The translations under genes were made by a program, and so were the position numbers. Below, piece after piece: positions 22,909 through 31,292 of a stretch of 33,645 bases of DNA; within the stretch, counting starts at the first letter, position 1, and each line of letters begins with the position of its first letter. The stretch is from an uncultured Clostridia bacterium. Its GTDB lineage: Bacteria > Bacillota > Clostridia > Christensenellales > UBA1242. The DNA lies in NCBI GenBank assembly GCA_937895935.1, contig CALBKX010000020.1, positions 1 to 33,645 of the forward strand, read 5' to 3'. The notes under the pieces are model-generated. The model saw only the letters and a program-made list of their open reading frames with translations, was not told the DNA's origin and did not search any database.

Positions 22909-23418
22909 TTAACTCCTATAGCCCAAAATATGTATTAAACGTATTTTTTCATAAGAATAGTTTGAAAGAGGAACATTTTTTGCATCTCGAGTGTTTGCAC
23001 AAACAAAAATGTTTTTATCAGCCAAGCCTGTTACGTTGGTTATAACAAGACTATGAGAGAAATTGGATTTGCCTCTAAATTTCAGCTGTATAATATCACC
23101 TATTTCACACATTTGCATAGGACTTACTTTTCCAAAAATCCCAACACTTGAGTTGGTTGTTATAAAATTATGTAATGGTTCCACGTTTGCCCAAGATACT
23201 GAAGTGTTTGAAGGGGAAATATAATACCAACCATTTTTTGAATAATTCATAACGGGTGCACCAGCAAAAAGACATTGAGATACAAAATTTGTACAATTTC
23301 CACCTATGTTATCGTAATTAAAATATTTTATGTTTCTTTTTAAAGCATATTTAAGGGCATAATCTTTGGCTTGCTTGCGATTGTACTTTTTTATGGTTAA
23401 TAATTTAACATTCGACAT
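22909..23418 (-). CDS. Putative amidase-domain protein (amidase_6-like)
   Basis: 169 residues resembling the putative amidase domain found in Bacillota, a papain-like Cys-His fold. Visible features: YNRKQAKDYALKYALKRNIKYF, then YDNIGGNCTNFVSQCLFAG with the probable nucleophile C42, and FSHSLVITN with the probable histidine H122. Usual relatives are secreted and act on peptides or cell wall; here no signal peptide is seen, so it may act inside the cell or in the spore. No ribosome site precedes the ATG. The 3' end GGCTATAGGAGTTAAA is followed by a near copy (GGCTATAAGAGTTAAA), a small tandem duplication after the stop. Confidence 0.78.
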   Translation of the reverse strand: MSNVKLLTIKKYNRKQAKDYALKYALKRNIKYFNYDNIGGNCTNFVSQCLFAGAPVMNYSKNGWYYISPSNTSVSWANVEPLHNFITTNSSVGIFGKVSPMQMCEIGDIIQLKFRGKSNFSHSLVITNVTGLADKNIFVCANTRDAKNVPLSNYSYEKIRLIHILGYRS

Positions 23419-23593
23419 ATATTATTCTATTAAATAAAATGAAAATAGGTTTAAAATATTGGTAATGTTTGTTAGCAATCAAAGAATACAATTTTTGTAT
23501 CAATAAATTTAAAAGTGTTTTAGTTTTATTACAAAAAATTATGTAAAACTTTTAATTAACAAATAGTTTAACTAAAAATCTACTTTTTGGAAT

Positions 23594-23623
23594 TTGTCAA
23601 AACAAAACAATTTGTGATATACT
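23594..23623 (+). promoter_or_regulatory. Promoter of the YjdF-like membrane protein gene
   Basis: -35 TTGTCA (23594-23599), 18-bp spacer, extended TG-A-TATACT -10 (23618-23623), about 56 nt before the ATG. Confidence 0.6.
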
Positions 23624-23679
23624 AATTTGACTTTAATTGAAAGTAAGTATCATTTAAAGTTTGTATTTAAAGAGGCATT

Positions 23680-24393
23680 ATGAAAGAAAAAAATAAATAT
23701 CATTTTTGGGACATTGTAAATTTAGCAATATTTTATTCTATATTTATATGTTTTTTTGTATCATTAATTTTAGGAGTCAAAGATTTTATAATGGGAAACA
23801 TTCCCGTAAAAGATTTACTATACAGAATCTCTTTGGTTCTTTTAGTTTGTGTTCCATTTTTGATTAAAAAAATATTTAAAGTTAGTTTTTCAAGAGTGGT
23901 TGGTATTGTTTACTATATTTATATGTTTTTAGCGGGCTTTTTAGGGGTTGGCTTAGAATTTTATAGTAAATATGAAGTTTGGGATATAATAATTCATTTT
24001 TTAATGGGGGCGTGCATCTCTGTCTTGAGTATTTATATCTTAAATTTAACAGTTTATAAAAAAGATAGAAATAAACATAATTTGTTTTTTACTTTTTTAT
24101 TTATGATAAGTTTTACGTTGGCTATTGGCGTGGTTTGGGAAATTTTGGAATTTACTTGTGATTTAATTTTTAACACAGGGTTTCAAAGATATGTAACTTA
24201 CTCAGGTACAGTTTTAGTTGGACAGGAAGCGTTAAAAGACACTATGATTGATTTAATTATGGATTTTGCTGGTTCAATTGCTGGAGTGATTTTGGTGGCT
24301 GTTGCAATTAAAATTAACAAAAATTTTCTTAAATCATTTTATGTAAAAAAATTAAAAAAATTAGAGCAAGAGATTGAAAACATAGAGGAGTGA
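23680..24393 (+). CDS. DUF2238/YjdF-like membrane protein
   Basis: 237 residues with about six hydrophobic segments. The pattern LGVGLEFYSKYEVWDIIIHFLMGACIS, then VVWEILEFTCDLIF, then KDTMIDLIMDFAGSIAGVILV matches the DUF2238 family, in which Asp, His and Glu residues in membrane helices are conserved. Function is unknown. The C-terminus is a short basic-acidic coil (KKLKKLEQEIENIEE) probably in the cytoplasm. It has its own promoter and an AGAGG site. Confidence 0.7.
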   Translation: MKEKNKYHFWDIVNLAIFYSIFICFFVSLILGVKDFIMGNIPVKDLLYRISLVLLVCVPFLIKKIFKVSFSRVVGIVYYIYMFLAGFLGVGLEFYSKYEVWDIIIHFLMGACISVLSIYILNLTVYKKDRNKHNLFFTFLFMISFTLAIGVVWEILEFTCDLIFNTGFQRYVTYSGTVLVGQEALKDTMIDLIMDFAGSIAGVILVAVAIKINKNFLKSFYVKKLKKLEQEIENIEE

Positions 24394-24504
24394 AAAGTTT
24401 TGTTTTCAATTTAAAACATATTTTAAACTTAAAAATTTTATAAAAAATTTAGTTTTTTTTAGATAAAAAGCTTTTTTTGTGTTTTTAAAGTAATATATTT
24501 TCTT

Positions 24505-24532
24505 TTGTAATTTTTTTATATTGGTATATAAT
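24505..24532 (+). promoter_or_regulatory. Promoter of the DUF308 gene
   Basis: -35 TTGTAA (24505-24510), 16-bp spacer, -10 TATAAT (24527-24532), 19 nt before the ATG, which also has an AGGAGGT ribosome site. Confidence 0.6.
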
Positions 24533-24551
24533 TAAAATAGGAGGTAAAAAA

Positions 24552-25142
24552 ATGAAATCTTTTTTTAAACAAATAAAATTAATGTCTTTGCTAGATTCCT
24601 TGGTGGGAATTGTTTTTGGCTTATTAATGATTTTTTGTACTGATTTTACAAAAGAAACAATTGCATATCTTTTTGTTGCATTGTTCTTTGTAATTGGTTT
24701 TGTGAAAATTGTTAATTACTTTTTATATGGATTTGAACCATTTGGATTTGTACTTGGAATTGTTGATATATGTTTAGGGATAATTTTCTTTGCAAACATA
24801 GATGCAATACTTGCTTCAAATGTTATGGGAATTATTTTTGGATTTATACTTTTAATAAAAAGTATATTCTCAATTCAAGAATCACTTGACCTAAGACGCT
24901 TAGGCTCAAAATGGTGGTGGATTGATACAATACTTTCCGTTGTGGTTTTGGCTTTTTCAATTTCAGTTATTTGCAATCCACAAGCAGATAGAATTATGTT
25001 TACTCTTTTAGGAATAAGCATTGCAATAGATGGAATATTAAATTTGATAGACATTTTTGTTGTTTCAGCAAAAATAAAGAAAACAAGAAAAAGCTTGAAA
25101 GATATGTTAAAAGTTGAAGATGATAATATTATAGATATTTAA
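24552..25142 (+). CDS. DUF308/HdeD-like membrane protein
   Basis: 196 residues with six hydrophobic segments arranged as short paired helices, as in DUF308 (HdeD-like) proteins: SLLDSLVGIVFGLLMIF, IAYLFVALFFVIGFVKIVNY, FVLGIVDICLGIIFF, VMGIIFGFILLIKSIFSI, WWWIDTILSVVVLAFSISVI, and MFTLLGISIAIDGILNLIDIF. E. coli HdeD is linked to acid resistance; that role is not implied here. The C-terminal tail is basic then acidic. A terminator follows, so it is monocistronic. Confidence 0.75.
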   Translation: MKSFFKQIKLMSLLDSLVGIVFGLLMIFCTDFTKETIAYLFVALFFVIGFVKIVNYFLYGFEPFGFVLGIVDICLGIIFFANIDAILASNVMGIIFGFILLIKSIFSIQESLDLRRLGSKWWWIDTILSVVVLAFSISVICNPQADRIMFTLLGISIAIDGILNLIDIFVVSAKIKKTRKSLKDMLKVEDDNIIDI

Positions 25143-25159
25143 TTTTTTTTGAAACAATT

Positions 25160-25207
25160 AAAAACAGAGCAAATTTGAGTGAAAACACTGATTTTGCTCT
25201 GTTTTTT
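25160..25207 (+). terminator. Intrinsic terminator after the DUF308 gene
   Basis: Strong stem AAAACAGAGCAAA/TTTGCTCTGTTTT with a loop of about 18 nt, followed by TT. It can also serve the convergent SDR gene. Confidence 0.75.
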
Positions 25208-25261
25208 AATTATTTTTTTAATTTTAAGTTGAATTTGCCCTTATTTAATCTAATTTTAAAA

Positions 25262-25331
25262 TTTAATAAACCTTTATTTTAAGTTTAATAAATCTATTTA
25301 ATATTTCAAGTTTAATAAACCTTTATTTTAA
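25262..25331. repeat. Short AT-rich direct repeat
   Basis: TTTAATAAACCTTTATTTTAA occurs at 25262-25282 and 25311-25331 (49-bp period), with a degenerate partial copy between. It lies beyond the 3' end of the SDR gene. Confidence 0.6.
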
Positions 25332-25383
25332 AGTTTAAATTTTAGTAATTTTTAATTTAATATTTTTTACTTAATTTGTGTCT

Positions 25384-26196
25384 TTAAATAATATTCCTTT
25401 TATTTTGTGATTTTTTCCACATTTTTCCAGCAACTTTTATTTGCAATGAAAGAGGGGTTAAACTACTCACAAATTTTGTTAATTTATTGAAAAATCCTGG
25501 CACATAATTTGTTTTACCTTTAAGGGATTTTTTTATTGATTTTTTTGCGATAATTTCTGGTTTGACGCAGGACATTTTTCCTTTTAAACCTTGTGCTTTG
25601 ATTGCATTTTTCATATCATCACTTGTTGCAATTGCACCTGGTTGAACAACTAAAACTTTTACATTTTCATTTTTGTATTCATACCTTAAAGCCAACATAA
25701 AATTTTTTATCAATACTTTTGTGGCTGCATAAATCGCCATATATGGTAAAGGGTAACAACTTGCTAAACTTGAAATAGTAATAATATTTAATTTTTGATT
25801 AATGTCGCGATTATCCAAAATTGATTTAGATAAGTAGATAGTTCCTTCACAATTAACTTGAATAGCATTCATAAGAGTTTGTTTTGATGAATTTTTGATT
25901 GAACCTTCAGTAATAAACCCAGCATTGTTAATAAGCATTTGAACATTGAGATTGTTGTCATTGATAAAATTGATTAAATTATCAATTTGAGGCTTGTCCG
26001 ATAGGTTAAAAGCATAAGTAAAAATTTCAACCTTATCATTTAATTTTAAAAGTTCATTTTTTAAAGATAGCAATGCTTGTTCTTTTGTGCCACAAATTAA
26101 TAAATTATGATTCAGTTTAATTGCTTGAGTACAGAACGCTCTGCCAAGACCACCAGTCGCACCAGTAATTAGGGTGATATTTTTTTTGTTTTCCAT
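25384..26196 (-). CDS. Short-chain dehydrogenase/reductase (SDR)
   Basis: 270 residues from the second ATG (26196). Classical SDR fold: NAD(P)-binding TGATGGLGRAF, the NNAG motif in MLINNAGF, catalytic Ser in IITISSLAS, and YAATK for the Tyr-Lys pair, then VQPGAIATSD. The C-terminal tail with KPEIIAKKSIKKSLKGK and a basic, partly hydrophobic end resembles SDRs that act on lipophilic substrates. The substrate is unknown. The first ATG (26205) overlaps the -10 TATAAT, so transcripts would begin near the second ATG, giving a leaderless message. No ribosome site is present for either. Confidence 0.85.
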   Translation of the reverse strand: MENKKNITLITGATGGLGRAFCTQAIKLNHNLLICGTKEQALLSLKNELLKLNDKVEIFTYAFNLSDKPQIDNLINFINDNNLNVQMLINNAGFITEGSIKNSSKQTLMNAIQVNCEGTIYLSKSILDNRDINQKLNIITISSLASCYPLPYMAIYAATKVLIKNFMLALRYEYKNENVKVLVVQPGAIATSDDMKNAIKAQGLKGKMSCVKPEIIAKKSIKKSLKGKTNYVPGFFNKLTKFVSSLTPLSLQIKVAGKMWKKSQNKRNII

Positions 26197-26203
26197 AATC
26201 AAC

Positions 26204-26212
26204 ATTATAGCA
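26204..26212 (-). promoter_or_regulatory. Extended -10 promoter for leaderless SDR mRNA
   Basis: On the minus strand TG-C-TATAAT (TATAAT at 26209-26204) followed by 7 nt and the ATG at 26196. No good -35 and no ribosome site are visible. Confidence 0.5.
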
Positions 26213-26235
26213 GTAATTATTATAAAAATAAACCT

Positions 26236-26264
26236 TTTACCAAAAATATAACAAATTTTATAAA
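26236..26264 (+). promoter_or_regulatory. Promoter of the SGNH hydrolase gene
   Basis: -35 TTTACC (26236-26241), 17-bp spacer, -10 TATAAA (26259-26264). The predicted start site near 26271 lies after the upstream ATG at 26268, which supports the start at 26331. Confidence 0.5.
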
Positions 26265-26330
26265 AAAATGAAAAATGTTAGTAATTTATTTACTGTTGTG
26301 GTAAACTTTATTGTAGAAAGAGAGGATAAA

Positions 26331-29261
26331 ATGTTTAAAAAAATACTTTTAGCAATTACATTATCAGTAGCACTTATATTTGGTTGTTTTTACCCTTTTA
26401 AAAATAATGTTTTTGCAGAAGAAACAAAACAACAAATCACCTATGTAGCTTTTGGAGATAGTATTAGTGAAGGCGGCGCAATAAATTTAAGAACCAAAAC
26501 GGAAAGCGAAGAGTTGATTACTGGTGGTGACTCATCTTATGGTTTTGTCCAAGATAGTTATCCCGATTTAATTAAAAAGGATTTGGAGAAAATATATGAT
26601 GTTGTCGCTTACAATTTTTCCTACTCAGGTGACACGTGCCAAGATTTAATAGATTTTATTAAAGGTGACGGCGAAAATGGGAAAAGAGCGGGCTTTTTTG
26701 ATGAAACCAATTTATCCGCATTAAACTCTTCAAACTCGAATGAAATATACACTTCTTTAACAAATGAAAACATATATGAAGCAGTAAAAAGTGCAAACAT
26801 AATTACAGTGTGCATTGGTGCAAACAACATTTTGAAAAACGCACGAACGTTAATTATGCAGTTTTTAGGCTTGGATCAAAATAAAACAGTCACTAGAAGT
26901 GAAATAGAAGACCAATTAAGAAAAGAAATAGAGGGAGATACTGCTTCCAACATAAAAGGTTTTATTACAGAATTTCAAGAATTATTAGCAACATTAAACA
27001 AATTAAATCCAAACGCAAAAATATATTTTACAAACGTGTACAATCCATATAAAGTTTTAATTGATGATACATCATTGTTGGAAAATGCAATGCGTAAGGC
27101 ATACACACAAAATAAATTGACACAAGATAATTTGGATATTATTTCAGTAATAACTGAAATGGCAATTGCTGGCGGAACTGATTCTTTAGGTAAAAGTTTT
27201 ACAGGGATAAACAATGTTATTGAAAATGAAATAAACAAATTTACAGGTAGCAAGAATTTTGTTTATATCGACTCCAAAAACCAGTTTGATGCAAAATATG
27301 ACGCAAGCAACAAAAAGTTGTATAACGATTATGTCAATGTGCAATTAGAAAAACTCGGATTAAATAATGTAATGAGCTTTGATTTTGATTCATATCTAGA
27401 CCCGCACCCGACCTATGATGGACACAAACTTATTTTTAATGCACACAAAAATAAGGGTTTAGAAGTTTATATAAAACCAGAAGCAGAAAAAGTTATGGTT
27501 ACTTTTAACTATAATGGTGGAAAAGTTGGGGAACTGCAAGAAGAAAATGTTGAAATTGAAAAAGGAACTTTTGCAGTAGCGCCAACAGGTGATAAAATTC
27601 CTAAAAAACAAAACCACAAATTTGCTGGTTGGTTTAAGGAAGAATCTTGCGTTAACGAATTTGACTTTAGCGAGGAAATCACGCAAAATACAACCATATT
27701 TGCCAAGTGGGAAAAAATTTCAATTAATGTAGTGTTTGATTATAATGGTGGCAAGGTTGGAAATCAAACAAGTAGAAGTGTAGAAATTGCCTTAGGAAAT
27801 AAAATCACAGAGCCAACTTTAAGTGAACTTCCTACATATGAGATGTATGAATTAATTGGTTGGTGCACGGATTCTGCTTGCCAAAATTTGTTTGATTTTG
27901 ACACTATAGTAAGTCAAGATAGTCAAGACATAACGCTTTTTGCTAAGTGGGAGAAAGTAATTTTTGAAGTTAAATTTGACTATAATGGTGGAAACTACAA
28001 TAATAAAAGTGAAGAAATCATAATGGTTAAAAAGGGAAGTTTAATTGATGTGCCTAAAATATCTCCAGTGTTGGAAGATTATCAGTTTGCTGGTTGGTTT
28101 AAAGAGCAAAGTTGTCAAAATGTGTTTGATTTTAGTGTAGCAATTATGAATGACACAACCATATATGCGGGTTGGGGGAAAAATGTTTTCAAAGTTACAT
28201 TCGACTATCAAGGCGGAAAATTTAATGGTAATACAAGTAAAGTTGTAAAGGTTCAGAAAAATAATGTTGTGCAAAATCCAATTTCAGCGGACAATGTAAG
28301 CAACTTTATTAAGGACGGATATATATTTGGTTACTGGTATAAAAATGACCAAAACACTGAATTTGATTTTACAACAAAAATAACAGAGGATATAACTCTT
28401 TACGCATACTGGAAAGAAGCAATAAATTTAACAATAAGTGATTTAGGAACAGGAAATGAAACTTTTAAATTAGCAAAAGGTACAACTGTTGGTGAGCTTT
28501 TAAACATTGTTAAGCCTAGCAAATCTGGATATCCATTTTTAGGATGGTTTGACGTTGAGGGCAAGGAATTAGATAATTCAAAAGTACTGACTGCCAACGA
28601 ACAAATTTATGCAAAATGGGTAGTTTTGGAATGTACAAATGAGTCTTTGCTTAGTCAGCAATTTTCACCAATTACAAAAAAAATCCCTTGGAAAATAAAT
28701 GCAAAAAAAGAAAGCATACTTTCTTGGCAAGTAAATGGAAGCACTGTTGATATGCCATATGATCAAGATGAAAATGGTGTCACTTGGAATTTTATTCCGA
28801 CAAGTGTTGGTACATTTGCAATCACTTGTTTAGTGGATGGTGTTGTTGCAAATGGTAGAACAGTTACAATTGATTATAGCGTACCAAAAGAATTAAGTGT
28901 TTCTTTAATTAAAGTTGAAGGTAAAAGAACTTATACTTTAGAAATTGATAATAAGCAGTATTATAATGCATCTAAATTTGTTTGGTTTAAAACATCAGAT
29001 TCTTATAGTGATGATTTTGATGAACAAATAGGTACAGGGAATGTTTTAAACTATAAATTTTCATCTGATTGCAAAGTTTGTGTTAAATACTTAGAAAACA
29101 GTGATTCTACTGACGGAGTGGTATCAAATTCAATAAACATAACTGTAGACAATTATATTGATGATTCATTATTAATAGCAATTATTGCCTCTTTAGCAGT
29201 TATTACAGTTGTTATTATAGGTGTTGTAATTAGCAAGCGTAGATATAAAGATTTCTTTTAA
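26331..29261 (+). CDS. Surface SGNH/GDSL hydrolase with InlB-type repeats
   Basis: 976 residues. The start at 26331 follows AGAGGA and opens a signal peptide (MFKKILLAITLSVALIFG...VFA, cleavage near residue 29). An SGNH hydrolase domain (about 35-375) has block I AFGDSISEGG with S44, the oxyanion block CIGANNIL and block V DPHPTYDGH with the Asp-His pair near 357-359; relatives are esterases or deacetylases. Four InlB B-type (Listeria-Bacteroides) repeats of about 75-80 residues follow, each with a V-x-F-x-Y-x-G-G start and a Y/F-A-x-W end, then a weaker fifth. An Ig-like region precedes a final membrane helix (IAIIASLAVITVVIIGVVI) and basic tail. No sortase motif is seen. Likely a cell-surface carbohydrate or lipid esterase. 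Confidence 0.85.
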   Translation: MFKKILLAITLSVALIFGCFYPFKNNVFAEETKQQITYVAFGDSISEGGAINLRTKTESEELITGGDSSYGFVQDSYPDLIKKDLEKIYDVVAYNFSYSGDTCQDLIDFIKGDGENGKRAGFFDETNLSALNSSNSNEIYTSLTNENIYEAVKSANIITVCIGANNILKNARTLIMQFLGLDQNKTVTRSEIEDQLRKEIEGDTASNIKGFITEFQELLATLNKLNPNAKIYFTNVYNPYKVLIDDTSLLENAMRKAYTQNKLTQDNLDIISVITEMAIAGGTDSLGKSFTGINNVIENEINKFTGSKNFVYIDSKNQFDAKYDASNKKLYNDYVNVQLEKLGLNNVMSFDFDSYLDPHPTYDGHKLIFNAHKNKGLEVYIKPEAEKVMVTFNYNGGKVGELQEENVEIEKGTFAVAPTGDKIPKKQNHKFAGWFKEESCVNEFDFSEEITQNTTIFAKWEKISINVVFDYNGGKVGNQTSRSVEIALGNKITEPTLSELPTYEMYELIGWCTDSACQNLFDFDTIVSQDSQDITLFAKWEKVIFEVKFDYNGGNYNNKSEEIIMVKKGSLIDVPKISPVLEDYQFAGWFKEQSCQNVFDFSVAIMNDTTIYAGWGKNVFKVTFDYQGGKFNGNTSKVVKVQKNNVVQNPISADNVSNFIKDGYIFGYWYKNDQNTEFDFTTKITEDITLYAYWKEAINLTISDLGTGNETFKLAKGTTVGELLNIVKPSKSGYPFLGWFDVEGKELDNSKVLTANEQIYAKWVVLECTNESLLSQQFSPITKKIPWKINAKKESILSWQVNGSTVDMPYDQDENGVTWNFIPTSVGTFAITCLVDGVVANGRTVTIDYSVPKELSVSLIKVEGKRTYTLEIDNKQYYNASKFVWFKTSDSYSDDFDEQIGTGNVLNYKFSSDCKVCVKYLENSDSTDGVVSNSINITVDNYIDDSLLIAIIASLAVITVVIIGVVISKRRYKDFF

Positions 29262-29287
29262 AATATTAAAGTAGTTTTTAAAAAATC

Positions 29288-29316
29288 TTTGCAAATATAA
29301 AATCATTGTGTTACAA
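29288..29316 (+). promoter_or_regulatory. Promoter of the YcxB-like gene
   Basis: -35 TTGCAA (29288-29293), 17-bp spacer, extended TG-T-TACAAT -10 (29311-29316), 38 nt before the ATG. Confidence 0.6.
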
Positions 29317-29354
29317 TCTCAAAAGACATTGTAATAAAAATAGGAGAATAATTA

Positions 29355-29867
29355 ATGATTAGAGTTAAAAATGAAATTACCGAAAAAGATATAAATGGTA
29401 ACGTAAATGCACAATTAATTAAACCAATGGCAATTAGGTTTTTAATCGGCTTAGTTGTATTGGGCGGAGGCATTACTTTGGTGTGCTTAAACATTGTTAA
29501 ATGGCTTGGAATAATTTTGATAGTTCTTGGTGGATTGTTTGATTTATTGATTTTGGCAATGTATTTTATTGTTAAAAATAGTGCAATTAAACAAAATAAT
29601 TTTGGCGATAAAAAATTAGAATATGAATATCGTTTTGACCCAAGATTTTTTAGTGTGACAGTTTATATTAAAGGTAAAAAACAAGGAATTATGAATTTGA
29701 ATTACCAAGATATAACAAAATATAAAGAAACAAAAGATAAATTTTATATCTATTTAAATAATAATCAAACTTTGATAGTTTCAAAAAAAGTAAGATATGC
29801 AGAAGGCTCACCAGAAGCACTTCACAAAATCTTGAAAGAACGTGTTGGTAAAAAGAAAGTTAGATAA
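29355..29867 (+). CDS. YcxB-like membrane protein
   Basis: 170 residues. Two hydrophobic helices (about 27-48 and 50-73: FLIGLVVLGGGITLVCL and LGIILIVLGGLFDLLILAMYFIV) are followed by a beta-rich domain with YEYRFDPRFFSVTVY, IMNLNYQDITKYKETKDKFYIYLNNNQTLIVSKK and a final helix, the layout of YcxB-like C-terminal domain proteins. Function unknown. It has its own promoter and an AGGAG site. Confidence 0.68.
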   Translation: MIRVKNEITEKDINGNVNAQLIKPMAIRFLIGLVVLGGGITLVCLNIVKWLGIILIVLGGLFDLLILAMYFIVKNSAIKQNNFGDKKLEYEYRFDPRFFSVTVYIKGKKQGIMNLNYQDITKYKETKDKFYIYLNNNQTLIVSKKVRYAEGSPEALHKILKERVGKKKVR

Positions 29868-30235
29868 TTGGTTTAAAAAATAACGTCTAAAAATTGAAAC
29901 AAATTAAATTTTTTAGAGATTGTTAAATTACTCTCACTTTGCTAAAGGTATATATGACAAGAGAGTTAAAGTAAATAATTAGCGTTAAAGTAAATTAAAG
30001 CGACTTTTGTTTAAGTTAAAATAATTTAAATAGCATTGCAAATTTGATTTTTCAAGTGCAATGCTTTTTTATTGGGCTTAAAAATTTATTGCACAAAAAT
30101 TATTGAATCAAAGTTTCGTTTTAGATATAAAAATATCTTTTTCAAAAAATTGTTGGCTAATTATTTTAAAATTAATAAAATTAGTTGTTAAAAATGGCTA
30201 AATTGAGTTAAAATTAATGTAAAAGAGAGGAATAT
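29868..30235 (+). promoter_or_regulatory. Intergenic region with terminator and lipoprotein promoter
   Basis: No gene is seen. A terminator hairpin AGCATTGCA/TGCAATGCT (30032-30040 and 30057-30065) ends in six T's. A direct repeat GTTAAAGTAAAT lies near 29964-29996. A promoter for the next gene lies at 30185-30214: -35 TTGTTA, 18-bp spacer, -10 TAAAAT. Confidence 0.55.
30032..30070 (+). terminator. Intrinsic terminator after the YcxB-like gene
   Basis: 9-bp perfect stem AGCATTGCA/TGCAATGCT with a 16-nt loop and a following T run. Confidence 0.75.
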
Positions 30236-31267
30236 ATGAAAAAGTATAAATTTTGTTTGTTTTTGCTTTTAGGCATTATGTTTATATTTAGCGGTTGTGC
30301 TGGCGATGGCTATTTAAAAACCACAAGAACTGAAATGGAATTGTCCAATTTTTACGAACAAAATTATATTAATTATTTGTCTACATTTCAAAACGTTGAA
30401 AATAACACTGATATAATCACAACTCAGGAAGATAAAATTTTATTTACAAATTATAATTTGACTTTTTATCAAGGTTTAATGGAAGAACGTTGTTTGGTTT
30501 CTGCAGTTGACCTTTTGACTGCAATAAATCAAATAGGCGGAGCAACAAGGTTGGAAGAAAAGCCAAAAGGTGTTGATTCAAGAACAAAAATATATGAATA
30601 TTCAAACGTATTTAGTGCAGAACTTTTAACAAATAAAAAAACAGAAACCATTGCAGGAGATTATGCAAATAAAACAGCATATGTTGTTGTAAAAAGTGCT
30701 AAAAATGATGCAGAGATTTCAACATACTTATTTTATAAAAATAAAAATGACATAATTGACCCTTCTGTGTTATTGGCAGATGTTGATAATGCTGTTTTGA
30801 CTTGTATTTTCACTTTAAATAAATACGATTTACAATCAAAAACTTATACTTTAACCTATGGGAAAAATGGTAGTAAGTCGGGGTGTGAAGTGAGGGCAAC
30901 TTTTAATCAAGCAAAAGGTTACTTTGTTTATGAAATGAAAACATTTTTAGGTGAAACAAACACAGTTGTTAACTTTAAAAAAAGTTTCTATAAATATGCA
31001 AATTCAATCGTTGGAGTTAGAGAATTGTCTTCATACAAATCGGGAGGTGAAACAACATTGGTCGTTCGCGAACAGTTGATTAAACCATTTTATTGCAGAC
31101 AAAAACTTGGAGAAGTTAAAACTGAATCTAACATTTTAAGTTTAGAAACAATGCAAGAGGAAAAATTGGCAAAATCAAATTCAAGCGACCAAAAAGGATT
31201 TATTTTGGAGCAAGATTCACAAGAAGATATGTTGGAAATTTTATGCTCTAAATATGGTATGGCATAA
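30236..31267 (+). CDS. Lipoprotein of unknown function
   Basis: 343 residues. The signal peptide MKKYKFCLFLLLGIMFIFSGC has a standard lipobox (F-S-G-C, lipidated C21), so the mature protein is tethered to the outer face of the membrane. The rest is a mix of beta strands and helices with no motif I recognise; it contains NKTAYVVVKSAKNDAEISTYLFY and an acidic C-terminus. The ATG follows AGAGAGG. The HelD-like gene begins 25 nt after the stop with no terminator between, so they may be co-transcribed, although a functional link is not obvious. Confidence 0.75.
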   Translation: MKKYKFCLFLLLGIMFIFSGCAGDGYLKTTRTEMELSNFYEQNYINYLSTFQNVENNTDIITTQEDKILFTNYNLTFYQGLMEERCLVSAVDLLTAINQIGGATRLEEKPKGVDSRTKIYEYSNVFSAELLTNKKTETIAGDYANKTAYVVVKSAKNDAEISTYLFYKNKNDIIDPSVLLADVDNAVLTCIFTLNKYDLQSKTYTLTYGKNGSKSGCEVRATFNQAKGYFVYEMKTFLGETNTVVNFKKSFYKYANSIVGVRELSSYKSGGETTLVVREQLIKPFYCRQKLGEVKTESNILSLETMQEEKLAKSNSSDQKGFILEQDSQEDMLEILCSKYGMA

Positions 31268-31292
31268 AGCATAAATCTAAAAAAGGTAAAAT

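Noticed and set aside
22433..23418. Toxin-antitoxin pair
   Set aside because: The first gene is only vaguely HicB-like, no HicA-like gene is present, and the two genes are separated by 143 bp with a promoter between.
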